From: Actinoallomurus bryophytorum
GTDB taxonomy: Bacteria; Actinomycetota; Actinomycetes; Streptosporangiales; Streptosporangiaceae
Length of the DNA: 64,000 nt
Direction: 5' to 3'
Assembly (NCBI RefSeq): GCF_006716425.1
Contig: NZ_VFOZ01000001.1
Coordinates: 6,882,001 to 6,946,000 of the forward strand
Within the stretch, counting starts at the first letter, position 1, and every line of letters begins with the position of its first letter. Both the position numbers and the translations under genes were made by a program. The notes under the pieces are model-generated. The model was not told the origin of the DNA. It was given only the letters and a program-made list of their open reading frames with translations, and searched no databases. This document shows, in pieces, positions 54,284 to 63,644 of this stretch.

Positions 54284-55227
54284 CGCACGTCCCGTTCGTT
54301 TGGATCCGGCCGTCCGACCGTCACCGGTTCCGTGGGCCTCTCAGTGGTCATCTCCAGGAACACGTCCTCCAGCGTGCGTTCCGCCCAGGTCAGCTCCAGC
54401 ACGTCGATGCCGGCGACCACGAGCTCCCGGTTGATCCGCGCCGCGTCCTCACGTGTCGTGCGGAGCCGCAGCCGGCCGTCCTGCACGGTGACGTGGTCCG
54501 CGTCCACGAGTCGCTTGACGACGAGCTCCGCGGCGTCGAGCGGATCGGCCGTCACCTGCAGCGCGCCGCCACCGCGCAACTGGTCGACCGTTCCCTCCCT
54601 GATCAGCCGGGACTGGAAGATGACCCCGACCCGGTCGCAGATCTCCTCGACCTCGCTCAGCATGTGGCTGGAGAGCAGGATGGTGCGGCCCGCGTCGCCC
54701 AGCCCGCGCATCAGCCTCCGCATGTCGGCCATGCCCGCCGGGTCCAGCCCGTTGGTGGGCTCGTCCATGATCAGCAGATCCGGATCCTTCAACAGGGCGG
54801 CGGCCACGCCCAGGCGCTGTTTCATCCCCAGGGAGTACGTCGCGAACCGGTCGCGATCTCGCGACGACAGGTCGACGGTCTCCAGCGCCGCGTCGATCCG
54901 GCTCTCCGGGACCGCGGCGTAGCGGGCGAGCACCCGCAGGTTGTCGCGGCCGGAGAGGTACGGATAGAAGGCAGGGGTTTCGACCAGCATGCCGATCTTG
55001 GCGAGCGCGGCCGGATCGCCGGGCGGTGCGCCGAGGACCTCGGCGGTGCCCGAGGTCGGGCGGATCAGGCCGAGGAGCATCTTCATCGTGGTCGTCTTGC
55101 CCGCGCCGTTCGGCCCGAGGAAGCCGTACACCTCGCCGGCTCGGACGCGCAGGTCGAGGTCGTCGACGGCCCGGCGGCGGCCGTAGATCTTGGTCAGCTT
55201 CGCCGTTTCGACCAGGTACTCGGTCAC
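54280..55227 (-). CDS. DrrA-like ABC exporter ATPase
   Basis: 315 aa. Walker A GPNGAGKTTTMKMLLG, signature YSLGMKQRLGVAAALL, Walker B DLLIMDEPTNGLDP, and H-loop LLSSHMLSEVEEICDRV. A C-terminal regulatory extension is typical of drug/lantibiotic exporters. It is translationally coupled to the permease. Confidence 0.92.
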   Translation of the reverse strand: MTEYLVETAKLTKIYGRRRAVDDLDLRVRAGEVYGFLGPNGAGKTTTMKMLLGLIRPTSGTAEVLGAPPGDPAALAKIGMLVETPAFYPYLSGRDNLRVLARYAAVPESRIDAALETVDLSSRDRDRFATYSLGMKQRLGVAAALLKDPDLLIMDEPTNGLDPAGMADMRRLMRGLGDAGRTILLSSHMLSEVEEICDRVGVIFQSRLIREGTVDQLRGGGALQVTADPLDAAELVVKRLVDADHVTVQDGRLRLRTTREDAARINRELVVAGIDVLELTWAERTLEDVFLEMTTERPTEPVTVGRPDPNERDVR

Positions 55228-55432
55228 GATGCCGCCTTCATGAGTCTCGTGATCAGGGCGCTGTGCCTGATGGCTCCTGCGCCTTGCCTGATCACGCGGC
55301 CATTGTCAGCCCGGGACCGGCTCGGGAGCATCGTCCGTCGTTCGGCTTTCCGGCTACGCCCCAGGGCGTACGCGGGCCCCGGGGGCCTGGGCCGGGTGCG
55401 GCAGGGCCGATCGCCGGTGCCTGCCGATCGTG

Positions 55433-55469
55433 CGGGCGGGGGCCGGATTCACTCTCCGGCCCCCGCCCG
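55433..55469 (-). terminator. Strong hairpin after the FtsX-type permease gene
   Basis: Perfect 15-bp GC-rich arms (55433-55447 and 55455-55469) around the loop TTCACTC, 15 bp beyond the stop of the minus-strand permease. The remainder of the 257-bp gap to 55228 shows no gene. Confidence 0.8.
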
Positions 55470-55484
55470 ATCACCGTGGCCGCC

Positions 55485-58034
55485 TCACGCGACGATGGCG
55501 TCGAGCACGTTGAGCCGCGTCGCGCGCCGCGTCGGCCGGATGGCCGCGAGTACTCCGGCTATCGCGCCGACGACCGCGATGATGATCAATTGCGGGGCGG
55601 GTACGGAGAAGGTGCCGGTGCCGGTGCCGCCCTGGGCCACCGCGTGCACCAGCGCCCAGCCGAGGAACAGTCCGAGCACCAGCCCGCCGATCGTGCCGAA
55701 CACCGACACGATCACCGACTCCCAGCGGATCATCGAACGGATCTGCGACCGGGTCGTGCCGACGGCGCGGAGCAGCCCGAGCTCACGGGTCCGTTCGTAC
55801 ACCGACAGCGACAACGTGTTCGCGATGCCCAGCAGCGCGATCACGATGGCCAGCGCCAGCATCACGTACACGACGCCGAGGAGCGCGTCCATGCTGGAGG
55901 ACTGGGCCTTGATGAACTGGTCGCGGTCCTGGATGTCGGACGCGCCGTATCTCGCGGCGACCGGTTTGATCGCCGCCTTGGCGGACGCGAGGTCGGTGCC
56001 GTCCTTCAGCTTGACGAGCACCTTCGTGTCCAGCGCCTGCGGGTCGTGCGGGACGACCGCCGCCTGGGAGATCACGACGCTGCCCGCGACCTGCGACGGC
56101 TTGTAGATCGCGCCGATGCCGAACCGCTGCGTCACACCGTCGGGGAACCGGAGCGTGACCTGCGAACCGGCTCGCCAGTTCTTGTCGTCCGCGGTCTTCT
56201 TGTCGACCGCGATCTGGTCGTTGCCGAGGTTGGCGAGCGTGCCGGCCGTCGTGTCGAGGTGGAGGACGCCGTCGAGCCGCGCCGGATCCGTCGTGGTCAC
56301 CGTCTGCTTGGCTCCGTCGAGCAGCACGGTGCCGTTGCCCAGCCCCGCGGCGTCCGCCACCTGTGGCAGCTTCGCGACGTCGGCGCTGAGCTGTCCGCTG
56401 AACCCCGAGTGCGTGCTCGTCTGTCCCGTACCGATCGACAGGTCGCCGGCGAAGGCCTTGCCCGCCTGGTCGGCGTAGGAGGACTTCAGCGAGGCGGAGA
56501 TGACGGTCAAGAGCGTCACCACGCCGACGCCGATCATCAACGCGGTCGCCGCACCGGACGTGCGCCGCGGGCTGCGCGCCGCGTTCTGCCGGGCCAGCAC
56601 CCCGGCGACGCCGCGCAGGCGGGCGGCCGGTGAGCCGAGCGCCATCGCGGCGGGCCGGGCCACCGCGGGCCCGAGCACGATCATGGCCGCGATGGTCACG
56701 ACGGCGCCCACCGCGGCCGGTGTCATCGCGGCGTTTCCATCGATGAACGTGGAGACCAGGGCGGATCCGACGCCGAGGACGGCGAGTACCGCGCCGATGA
56801 TGACGCGTCTTCTCGACGCGGTCCGCGGCTCGACCTCCACGTCACGCAGCGCGGCGAGGGGCGGCACTCGCGACGCCCGGACGGCCGGGACCAGGCAGGA
56901 CAGCACCGTGACGACGATGCCCACGATCAGGGAGACGATGGCTGCCGTGGCGGTGAACACGATTCCGCCCGCGGGCAGACCCAGGCCGAAGCCGGCGAAC
57001 ACGCCCTTGAGCGCGGCGGCGACGCCCACGCCGCCCAAGAGTCCGACCACCGAGCCGACCACGCCGATCGCGGTGGCCTCCATCGCCACCGACGTGAGGA
57101 TCTGCCGCCGGGAGGCGCCGATGGCCCGCAGCATGGCCCACTCACGCGTCCGCTGGGCGATGATGATCGAGAAGGTGTTGTTGATGCTGAAGGCGCCGAC
57201 CAGCAGCGCGACCGCGGCGAACACCAGGAGGAAGGTGCGGAAGAGCGCGAGGAAGCCGTCGCTCAGGACGGACACGTTCTCCTCCGCCACGCTCTTACCC
57301 GTGATCGCCTCGACGCTTTGCGGCAGGCCGGCCGCGCGAACGCGCTTGACCAGTTCGTCCTGTGACACGCCGCTCTGGGCCCTGATGGCGACGCTCGTCA
57401 CGCGGTCCGGCGACTTGGCGATGTAGCGCTGGGCGGCCTCGGTGCTGAAGGCCGTGAAAGAGGTACCGCCGAAGGCGTCCTGAGACCCGAAGGTGCTGAT
57501 GCCGACGATCGTCACGTCCACGCGCTCGGGCGTGAACACGGCCGTCCTGTCGCCGATCTTGAGCGAGCCCGACTTGGCCAGACCGCGGTTGATGACGACC
57601 TCGTTCGCGCCCTGCGGCGCGCGTCCCTCGGCGATGCGGTACGGGTTCAGGGCCGGGTCGCCGACCCAGTTGCCCGAGATGCGGGGGCCCTGGATGTCGA
57701 CCTGCTTGCCGTCCTTGCCCAGGACCGAACCGGCCCCCTGGATCACCGGCTCGGCGTTGGCGACACCGCTGACCTGACGCACCTGGCCGAGCACCGAGCT
57801 GGGGATCATCCCGCGGGGGGTGCCCGAGTCCGCGGTGGCCGACGTGGCGTTCCGCACCACGACGTCCGTGCTGGCGTACGCCTGGGTGAAGAACCGGTCG
57901 ATGCTGGCGCTGAGCGTGTCGCTCAGGACGAGCGTCCCGCACAGGAACGCCACACCGAGAAAGACGGCGAGGAAGGAGCCGACGAGGCGGCGTTTGTGGG
58001 CCCACAGGCCCCGGAGTGTGATCTTGGTCATCAT
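55485..58034 (-). CDS. FtsX/MacB-type ABC exporter permease (duplicated)
   Basis: 849 aa. An N-terminal TM helix, a large extracellular MacB-like domain, a three-TM FtsX domain (about 260-400), then a second extracellular domain and FtsX domain, the tandem layout of actinobacterial permeases. FtsX-like stretches such as REWAMLRAIGASRRQI and RELGLLRAVGTTRSQI mark the two copies. It couples to the ATPase 7 bp upstream. Likely substrates are peptides, lipids or antibiotics. Confidence 0.9.
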   Translation of the reverse strand: MMTKITLRGLWAHKRRLVGSFLAVFLGVAFLCGTLVLSDTLSASIDRFFTQAYASTDVVVRNATSATADSGTPRGMIPSSVLGQVRQVSGVANAEPVIQGAGSVLGKDGKQVDIQGPRISGNWVGDPALNPYRIAEGRAPQGANEVVINRGLAKSGSLKIGDRTAVFTPERVDVTIVGISTFGSQDAFGGTSFTAFSTEAAQRYIAKSPDRVTSVAIRAQSGVSQDELVKRVRAAGLPQSVEAITGKSVAEENVSVLSDGFLALFRTFLLVFAAVALLVGAFSINNTFSIIIAQRTREWAMLRAIGASRRQILTSVAMEATAIGVVGSVVGLLGGVGVAAALKGVFAGFGLGLPAGGIVFTATAAIVSLIVGIVVTVLSCLVPAVRASRVPPLAALRDVEVEPRTASRRRVIIGAVLAVLGVGSALVSTFIDGNAAMTPAAVGAVVTIAAMIVLGPAVARPAAMALGSPAARLRGVAGVLARQNAARSPRRTSGAATALMIGVGVVTLLTVISASLKSSYADQAGKAFAGDLSIGTGQTSTHSGFSGQLSADVAKLPQVADAAGLGNGTVLLDGAKQTVTTTDPARLDGVLHLDTTAGTLANLGNDQIAVDKKTADDKNWRAGSQVTLRFPDGVTQRFGIGAIYKPSQVAGSVVISQAAVVPHDPQALDTKVLVKLKDGTDLASAKAAIKPVAARYGASDIQDRDQFIKAQSSSMDALLGVVYVMLALAIVIALLGIANTLSLSVYERTRELGLLRAVGTTRSQIRSMIRWESVIVSVFGTIGGLVLGLFLGWALVHAVAQGGTGTGTFSVPAPQLIIIAVVGAIAGVLAAIRPTRRATRLNVLDAIVA

Positions 58035-58041
58035 GGCGACG

Positions 58042-58809
58042 TCATTCCCCGAAGGCCTTCAGGCGGTCCAGGACCTTCTGCGCGGTCGGATCGTCCATCG
58101 TGTCGACGATGCGGCCGTCGGCCAGGAACACGATGGTGTCGGCGTGGCCCGCGGCCACCGGGTCGTGAGTGACCATCACGATGGTCTGCTCGAGCTCGGT
58201 GACGGCACGGCGCAGGAAGCCCAGCACCTCGCCGCTGGAGCGGGAGTCCAGGTTCCCGGTGGGCTCGTCGGCGAAGATGATCTGGGGTTTGGAGGCGAGC
58301 GCACGAGCGACGGCGACGCGCTGTTGCTGGCCGCCGGACAGCTCGGAGGGGCGGTGCGAGAGCCGGTCGCCGAGGCGGACCGTCTCGACCACGGTGTCCA
58401 GCCATCCCTGGTCCGGCTTGCGGCCCGACAGCGCCGCCGGCAGGACGATGTTCTCCAGCGCGCTCAGGGTGGGCAGCAGGTTGAACGCCTGGAAGATGAA
58501 GCCGATCCGCTCGCGGCGCAGCAGGGTCAGCTGCGAGTCCGACAGCGAGCCGAGCTCGACGTCCCCGATGAAGACCTTGCCCGACGTGAGCGTGTCCAGG
58601 CCCGCGAGGCAGTGCATCAGTGTCGACTTGCCGGCGCCGGACGGTCCCATGATGGCGGTCAGCCGACCCGCGGGGATGTCGATGGTCACGTCGTCGAGCG
58701 CCTTGACCGCGGCCTCGCCGGACCGGTAGATCTTGGATGCTCGCTCGGCCCGAGCGGTTGCGGTAATTTTTGGTGAAACGGATTCTTCTCTGGGTGCCGT
58801 GTGATTCAT
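58042..58809 (-). CDS. MacB/LolD-type ABC exporter ATPase
   Basis: 255 aa. Walker A GPSGAGKSTLMHCLAGLD, Q-loop FIFQAFNLLPTL, signature LSGGQQQRVAVARAL, Walker B IIFADEPTGNLD. ATG 58809 has the ribosome site GGGGAGG; a longer upstream frame is not supported. It forms an export system with the FtsX permease and is divergent from the kinase-regulator pair at 59199, a common arrangement for inducible resistance. Confidence 0.93.
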   Translation of the reverse strand: MNHTAPREESVSPKITATARAERASKIYRSGEAAVKALDDVTIDIPAGRLTAIMGPSGAGKSTLMHCLAGLDTLTSGKVFIGDVELGSLSDSQLTLLRRERIGFIFQAFNLLPTLSALENIVLPAALSGRKPDQGWLDTVVETVRLGDRLSHRPSELSGGQQQRVAVARALASKPQIIFADEPTGNLDSRSSGEVLGFLRRAVTELEQTIVMVTHDPVAAGHADTIVFLADGRIVDTMDDPTAQKVLDRLKAFGE

Positions 58810-59198
58810 TTCGCCTCCCCGGACCGGCGGCTTCGGCCTCCGGTCCGTGATGTCGGCCTCATTGATCGTTTTGCCGATTATCGTCTTTTCTGTGGTCGCG
58901 GGCGTCCCCCGGGAAGCGGCATCGCCGGTACGCGAATGGACGTACGGGCCGTCCGCAAGCGGGTACGGCCGGGGGCGGGACATACTGTGCGCCGCGTGGT
59001 GACGCCGCGCGAAACGCGGATCCCCGTTTGCGGAAGGGTGGAAAAAGTCGCGTCCGCCGATCGTTCTTCCAGCGAACAGGGGAAATGGCGATAATATGTG
59101 CAAATCGGGCGTCGGGTATCGATGCCATGAGGTGCGACCGCGGGCGTGTTCGCTTTGTGCGCTTTGATATGTGCACGGGCATCTTCTAAGGTCCAGAC
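58810..59198. promoter_or_regulatory. 389-bp divergent regulatory region with a UUCG hairpin
   Basis: No gene seen. An 11-bp stem with one mismatch (58821-58831 with 58836-58846) closes a TTCG tetraloop a few bases upstream of the ATPase ribosome site. It could act as an attenuator in the exporter leader. AT-richer promoter-like DNA lies near 59080-59190 before the kinase start. Confidence 0.5.
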
Positions 59199-60386
59199 GT
59201 GACCACTGAGCAGCGGTCCCGCATCACTGGCCCGGGCCTACCGGACCTCGCCGTCGACGGACTGCTGGCGCTGCTGGTCGGGGCGGTCGTCATGGTCAGC
59301 TCGGGGCGGTTAGAGACGTTCGCCCCGTTCCCTGACGTTCTCCTGCTGTGCTCGGTGGCGGCACTGCTGGTGCGGCGGATGTGGCCGCGGATGGTCCTCG
59401 CGCTGGTCACCGCCGCGGCGGCCGCCTACGCGGGGATCGGCTACCCGACGTTGGCGATCATCGCCGCTCCCAGCCTCGCGATGTACGCGGTGGCGCAGCG
59501 TGTCTCGTGGCTGCGGGCGCTGGCCGCCGGCGGCCTGTCCTTCCTCGTCGTTCTCCCGCCGTTCCTGCTGCGGTCCGTGCACCAGCGTGGCCTGCAGGTG
59601 TGGGGTGCGGTCCCGATCGTGGGCACGGCGTTGCTGCTGCCGACGGTGCTGGCGGTCGCCATACGGATGCGCCGCGCGTCGGTGGCCCGGGCCGGGGCGG
59701 AGGCGGTGCGCGGCCGGGTCGAGGATGAGCGGCTGCAGATCGCCCGTGAGGTGCACGACGCCATCGGCCACGCCCTGGCGGTGATCTACATGCAGGCGGG
59801 TGTGGCCCTTCACGTGAGTGAACGCCGGCCCGAGCAGGCCAAACAGGCTCTGGAGGCCGTCAACCAGGTGAGCGCGGAGGCCCTGGTCGAGTTGGACACG
59901 ACGTTCGGGGTGTTCCGGGAGGAGTTCGGCGCGGACCGCGTGGACCTCAGCTTCGACCGGCTGGACGGGCTGCTGGCCGCGGTGCGCCGCGTCGGGCTCG
60001 ACGTGGAGTTCGCCGTGGCCGGCGCGCGCCGATCGCTGCCGGCCGAAGTGGAGCTGGCCGCGTACCGGATCATCCAGGAGTCGCTGACCAACGTGCTGCA
60101 CCACGCCGGTCCGGTGCGCGCGACCGTGGAGGTGCGGTACGAGCCGGCCGAGCTCGTGCTGAGCATCGCCAACGACGAGCCCGACGGCAGCGCGGACGCC
60201 GGTGAGGTCGCCGGTCCTGACGGCAAGGGCGCCACCGGCGGGAGCGTGTCCGGCAACGGCGGGCATGGGATCGCCGGAATGCGGGAACGCGCGGCCGCGC
60301 TCGGCGGGACGCTTGCGGCGGGACCGCGTGCGGCAGGTGGTTTCCAGGTTATGGCCCGGCTCCCCCTGGTAAAGATATGCGCATGA
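59199..60386 (+). CDS. DesK-type membrane sensor histidine kinase
   Basis: 395 aa. About four to five TM helices occupy the first 150 residues with almost no extracellular domain. HisKA_3 follows with REVHDAIGHALAVI and then HATPase_c (YRIIQESLTNVLHHAG; GGHGIAGMRERAAAL). A Gly-rich insert around ADAGEVAGPDGKGATGG interrupts the ATPase lid region. GTG 59199 is the start. Its stop overlaps the regulator start (ATGA). Intramembrane sensing of drugs or lipids for the divergent exporter is likely. Confidence 0.92.
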   Translation: MTTEQRSRITGPGLPDLAVDGLLALLVGAVVMVSSGRLETFAPFPDVLLLCSVAALLVRRMWPRMVLALVTAAAAAYAGIGYPTLAIIAAPSLAMYAVAQRVSWLRALAAGGLSFLVVLPPFLLRSVHQRGLQVWGAVPIVGTALLLPTVLAVAIRMRRASVARAGAEAVRGRVEDERLQIAREVHDAIGHALAVIYMQAGVALHVSERRPEQAKQALEAVNQVSAEALVELDTTFGVFREEFGADRVDLSFDRLDGLLAAVRRVGLDVEFAVAGARRSLPAEVELAAYRIIQESLTNVLHHAGPVRATVEVRYEPAELVLSIANDEPDGSADAGEVAGPDGKGATGGSVSGNGGHGIAGMRERAAALGGTLAAGPRAAGGFQVMARLPLVKICA

Positions 60387-61048
60387 TCCGCATATTGGTG
60401 GCCGAAGATCAGAGCTTGGTCCGAATGGGATTGCGGGTGCTGCTGGATTCCGAGGATGACATCGAACTCGTCGGTGAAGCCGCCGACGGCAAGGCCGCGG
60501 TGGAGATGGTCCGCCGAACCCGACCGGACGTGGCGCTACTCGATGTTCGCATGCCGGGCACCGATGGGCTCATGGCGTTGCGGGAGATCGCCGGGGATCC
60601 CGATCTCGCCCGCACCAAGGTGGTCATGTTGACGACGTTCGACCTGGACGACTACGTGTACGAGGCGTTGCGCTCCGGGGCATGCGGGTTCCTGGTCAAG
60701 GACACCGAGCCGGCCGAGCTCGTGCGGGCCATTCGTGTGGTCGCCGAAGGCGAGGCGCTGCTGTCGCCGACCGTCACCCGGCGTTTCATCAGCGCGTACG
60801 CGGCGCGGCCCGCCCGTCGGCGCGCGTCGCTTCCCAACATCTCCGAGCTCACCGAGAGAGAGCGCGAGATCGTCACACTGGTGGCCGAGGGGCTGTCCAA
60901 CGGGGAGATCGCCGAGCGCCTGGTCATCAGTCCCGCGACGGCCCGCACCCATGTCAGCCGCGCGATGGTCAAGCTCCGGGCACGCGACCGTGCCCAGCTT
61001 GTCGTATTCGCGTTCCAATCCGGCCTCGCCATCGCGGTCGACGAATGA
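60383..61048 (+). CDS. NarL-family response regulator, partner of the preceding kinase
   Basis: 221 aa from ATG 60383, which aligns with the start of its paralogue at 27095; ATG 60377 is two codons earlier. Asp acceptor in DVALLDVRMP, Lys in GFLVKDTEP, HTH LTEREREIVTLVAEGLSNGE. It probably controls the divergent ABC exporter. Its near-duplicate 33 kb away lacks a kinase. Confidence 0.93.
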   Translation: MIRILVAEDQSLVRMGLRVLLDSEDDIELVGEAADGKAAVEMVRRTRPDVALLDVRMPGTDGLMALREIAGDPDLARTKVVMLTTFDLDDYVYEALRSGACGFLVKDTEPAELVRAIRVVAEGEALLSPTVTRRFISAYAARPARRRASLPNISELTEREREIVTLVAEGLSNGEIAERLVISPATARTHVSRAMVKLRARDRAQLVVFAFQSGLAIAVDE

Positions 61049-61244
61049 TGACTGAGTTTATGGACCTGTCAACCCTAGGATTCGGATACGCCGAATGACG
61101 TAGGCGCAAGCCGCTCTGTGGCGGATGTTCCCGTGAGGACCACTTCGCGAGTCTTGTGGTGGTGGCGCAGGCAGGAAGAAAGGCACGTTTCAGATCCTGT
61201 CGCGCTGCCCGGCCCACCACAACGAATCGAGGGAAGGTCCAGAT

Positions 61245-61688
61245 ATGCCTGCAGATAACCTCGCCGCCGAGCCTAGGGCTGTGAGCGCGGGGCGGCCGAC
61301 CGAACGTTCTGGACTCCACCTCGCCCTACGGATCTTCGTCACGCTGCAGACCGCGGCGATCCTGTTCCAGGGGGTGACCGCCGGTCAGCTGCTCAACGGC
61401 ACCGACAGCATGAAGGATGTGCACGCCACCGGCTCGGCCGCCGTGCACCTGACCGCGCTCGTGCAACTCGTCCTCGCCATCCTGTGGTGGCGACCCGGCC
61501 GGGGTGCCGGCTGGCCCGCCCTGGTCAGCCTGCTGATAGCGCTGCTCGGCTTCGTGCAGTCGGCCGTCGGCGGAAGCCACAACCTGGCCGTGCACGTGCC
61601 CCTCGGGATGACTTTGCTGGGTGTGTCCGCCGCCTTCCTCGTGTGGGCCTGGTCGCCCAGGTCCGCCGCCCGGCCTGGACACACGTGA
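61245..61688 (+). CDS. Small four-TM membrane protein coupled to a multicopper oxidase
   Basis: 147 aa with about four hydrophobic helices, the second rich in Val/Leu and Trp (LVQLVLAILWW). Two histidines, HLTAL and HVPLG, lie in or near helices 2 and 4. I do not recognise a family. Its TGA overlaps the GTG start of the multicopper oxidase, so the two are co-translated and may cooperate in redox or copper handling. Confidence 0.7.
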   Translation: MPADNLAAEPRAVSAGRPTERSGLHLALRIFVTLQTAAILFQGVTAGQLLNGTDSMKDVHATGSAAVHLTALVQLVLAILWWRPGRGAGWPALVSLLIALLGFVQSAVGGSHNLAVHVPLGMTLLGVSAAFLVWAWSPRSAARPGHT

Positions 61689-63226
61689 GCCGAACGCGCC
61701 GCGAAGCGATCGGCCTGATGGGCGCCGCCCTCCTGACCCCTCTGGGGGCGGCGGCCTGTTCGGGGAGCGGCGGCGGCAGGAAGCCCCGGTTGCTCAAGAG
61801 CAGGCTGCCGCTCCCGCGGCCGTTCGCCGTGCCGTTGCCCGTCCCGCCGGTGCTGAAGCCGGCGAGCAGCGACGCAGGCGCCGACTACTACGACATGACG
61901 CTGCGGGAAGCGCCCGCCGAGATCCTCCCCGGCCGCAAGACGCTCGTCTGGGGTTACGAGGGCCGGTTCCCCGGTCCGACGATCGAGGCGCGCGCCGGCC
62001 GTCGTGCGGTGGTGCGCCAGCGGAACGAGCTTCCGGTCCCCGTGGTGACCCACCTGCACGGTGGAGTGACCCCACCGGCGAGCGACGGATACCCGACCGA
62101 CCTGCTCCTGCCGGCCGTCGGCTCGTGGCATGACATGCACGACGCTCGTGCCTCGGTGGCACGTGTCACGCGCCAGTACGACTACCCACATGCCCAGCGC
62201 GCGGCCACGCTGTGGTACCACGACCACCGGATGGACTTCACGGGTGCGCAGGTGTGGCGTGGCCTGTTCGGCGTTCACATCGTGCGGGACGAGGTGGAAG
62301 ACGCCCTTCCGCTGCCGAAGGGCGAGCGGGACATCCCGCTGATGATCTGCGATCGCTCGTTCAACGCGGACGGTTCCCTGCTCTACCCCTCGGCCGACCG
62401 GAACCTGCGGTCGGTGGCGGGCGTCACGGACGACTACCGCGGTGGCGTCCTCGGTGACGTCATCCTGGTGAACGGCGCGCCCTGGCCGGTGCTGGAGGTC
62501 ACGGCGACCGCCTACCGGTTCCGCATCCTCAACGCCTCGAACGCGCGTGAGTACAAGCTCGCGCTCGACCCACCGCCACCCGGTGGCAGGGGCATCCAGC
62601 AGATCGGTAGCGACGGAGGGCTGCTGGCCGCGCCGGTCGCCCACGACGCCCTGGAGATCGTGCCGGGGGAGCGGTTCGACGTGGTCGTCGACTTCTCCCG
62701 TTACCGGGTCGGATCGGTGATCACCCTGCGGAACCCGAACGGCAGTGGAGCGGCCGCCGCCGTCATGCGGTTCCAGGTCACCCGCGCGGCGCGTGGCGAT
62801 GGCCCCCTGCCGGCGAAGCTGGCCGAGGTGGAGCGTCTCGACCCGTCGGCGGCGGCCGTCACGCGGAAGTTCAGCTTCCGCTCCGGCATGATCGACGGGC
62901 ACTCGGGTTGGAAGATCAACGGCCATGCCTTCGACCCGGCACGCACGGAGGCGCGGCCGCGGCTCGGCTCCGTGGAGAAGTGGCAGCTGACCAGCGACCT
63001 CGACCATCCGGTCCATCTTCACCTGGCCGGCTTCCAGGTGGTGTCGCGGGGAGGCGGCAAGCCGGGCGCGTACGACGTCGGCTGGAAGGACACCGTCGCG
63101 CTGCACTCGAACGAGACCGTGACGATCGTGGCCAGGTTCACCGGCTACCAGGGCAGGTACGTCATGCACTGCCACAATCTGGAGCACGAGGACATGGCCA
63201 TGATGGCCAATTTCGAGGTGATCTGA
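61685..63226 (+). CDS. Exported multicopper oxidase (laccase/bilirubin-oxidase/CotA-like)
   Basis: 513 aa from GTG 61685. A Tat-like SRTRREAIGLMGAALL leader ends in a lipobox-like GAAAC. Copper-binding motifs are all present: THLHGG, TLWYHDHRMDFT, HPVHLHLAGFQV and the T1/T2-T3 signature HCHNLEHEDMAMM. It oxidises phenols, bilirubin-like pigments or metals with reduction of O2 to water. Extracellular polymerisation of a phenolic product such as a pigment is possible, but context does not prove it. Confidence 0.92.
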   Translation: MSRTRREAIGLMGAALLTPLGAAACSGSGGGRKPRLLKSRLPLPRPFAVPLPVPPVLKPASSDAGADYYDMTLREAPAEILPGRKTLVWGYEGRFPGPTIEARAGRRAVVRQRNELPVPVVTHLHGGVTPPASDGYPTDLLLPAVGSWHDMHDARASVARVTRQYDYPHAQRAATLWYHDHRMDFTGAQVWRGLFGVHIVRDEVEDALPLPKGERDIPLMICDRSFNADGSLLYPSADRNLRSVAGVTDDYRGGVLGDVILVNGAPWPVLEVTATAYRFRILNASNAREYKLALDPPPPGGRGIQQIGSDGGLLAAPVAHDALEIVPGERFDVVVDFSRYRVGSVITLRNPNGSGAAAAVMRFQVTRAARGDGPLPAKLAEVERLDPSAAAVTRKFSFRSGMIDGHSGWKINGHAFDPARTEARPRLGSVEKWQLTSDLDHPVHLHLAGFQVVSRGGGKPGAYDVGWKDTVALHSNETVTIVARFTGYQGRYVMHCHNLEHEDMAMMANFEVI

Positions 63227-63256
63227 GCTGGTGGTGGGGGGTCGGCGCGTGCCGCC

Positions 63257-63520
63257 TTACCGGAGGTGGTCCATTCGCCGCTGGAACTCCTCCGTGTCGA
63301 TCTCGCCCCTGGCATAGCGTTCGGCGAGGATCTGCCGGGCCCGGTCCAGCGGCGAAGTCTCCTTGCGCGGGGCGCGGCTGGTGATCAGCCAGATGATTCC
63401 GGCGACCACGCTCAGCCAGAAGACGATGGTGGCCGGTCCCCACAGCCACCACCAGCCGTAACCATTGAAGGAGCTCTCCGACCAGTGTTCGGCTGCGTCC
63501 CCATAGGCTGAGTTGCCCAC
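63257..63520 (-). CDS. SHOCT-domain membrane protein
   Basis: 87 aa from GTG 63520, which has the ribosome site GGGGAGGAGGA; the upstream ATG 63553 is less likely. One TM helix (ATIVFWLSVVAGIIWLIT) is followed by a C-terminal SHOCT motif (LDRARQILAERYARGEIDTEEFQRRMDHL). SHOCT domains mediate oligomerisation of small membrane proteins. It converges on the multicopper oxidase gene. Confidence 0.8.
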   Translation of the reverse strand: MGNSAYGDAAEHWSESSFNGYGWWWLWGPATIVFWLSVVAGIIWLITSRAPRKETSPLDRARQILAERYARGEIDTEEFQRRMDHLR

Positions 63521-63644
63521 GCATCCTCCTCCCCGACTTAGCCGATAGGCCATAAGCCGCGATAGTGCTCCATTCTGCGGTCATTCCATCCCGGAGAACG
63601 TCCCCCGGAGAGCTGATCTGGCCTGCGCGACGAACGCAGAGCGA

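Noticed and set aside
54493-56633. Overlapping 535-537-residue plus-strand frames
   Set aside because: Antisense to the DrrA-like ATPase and FtsX permease; no domain resemblance.
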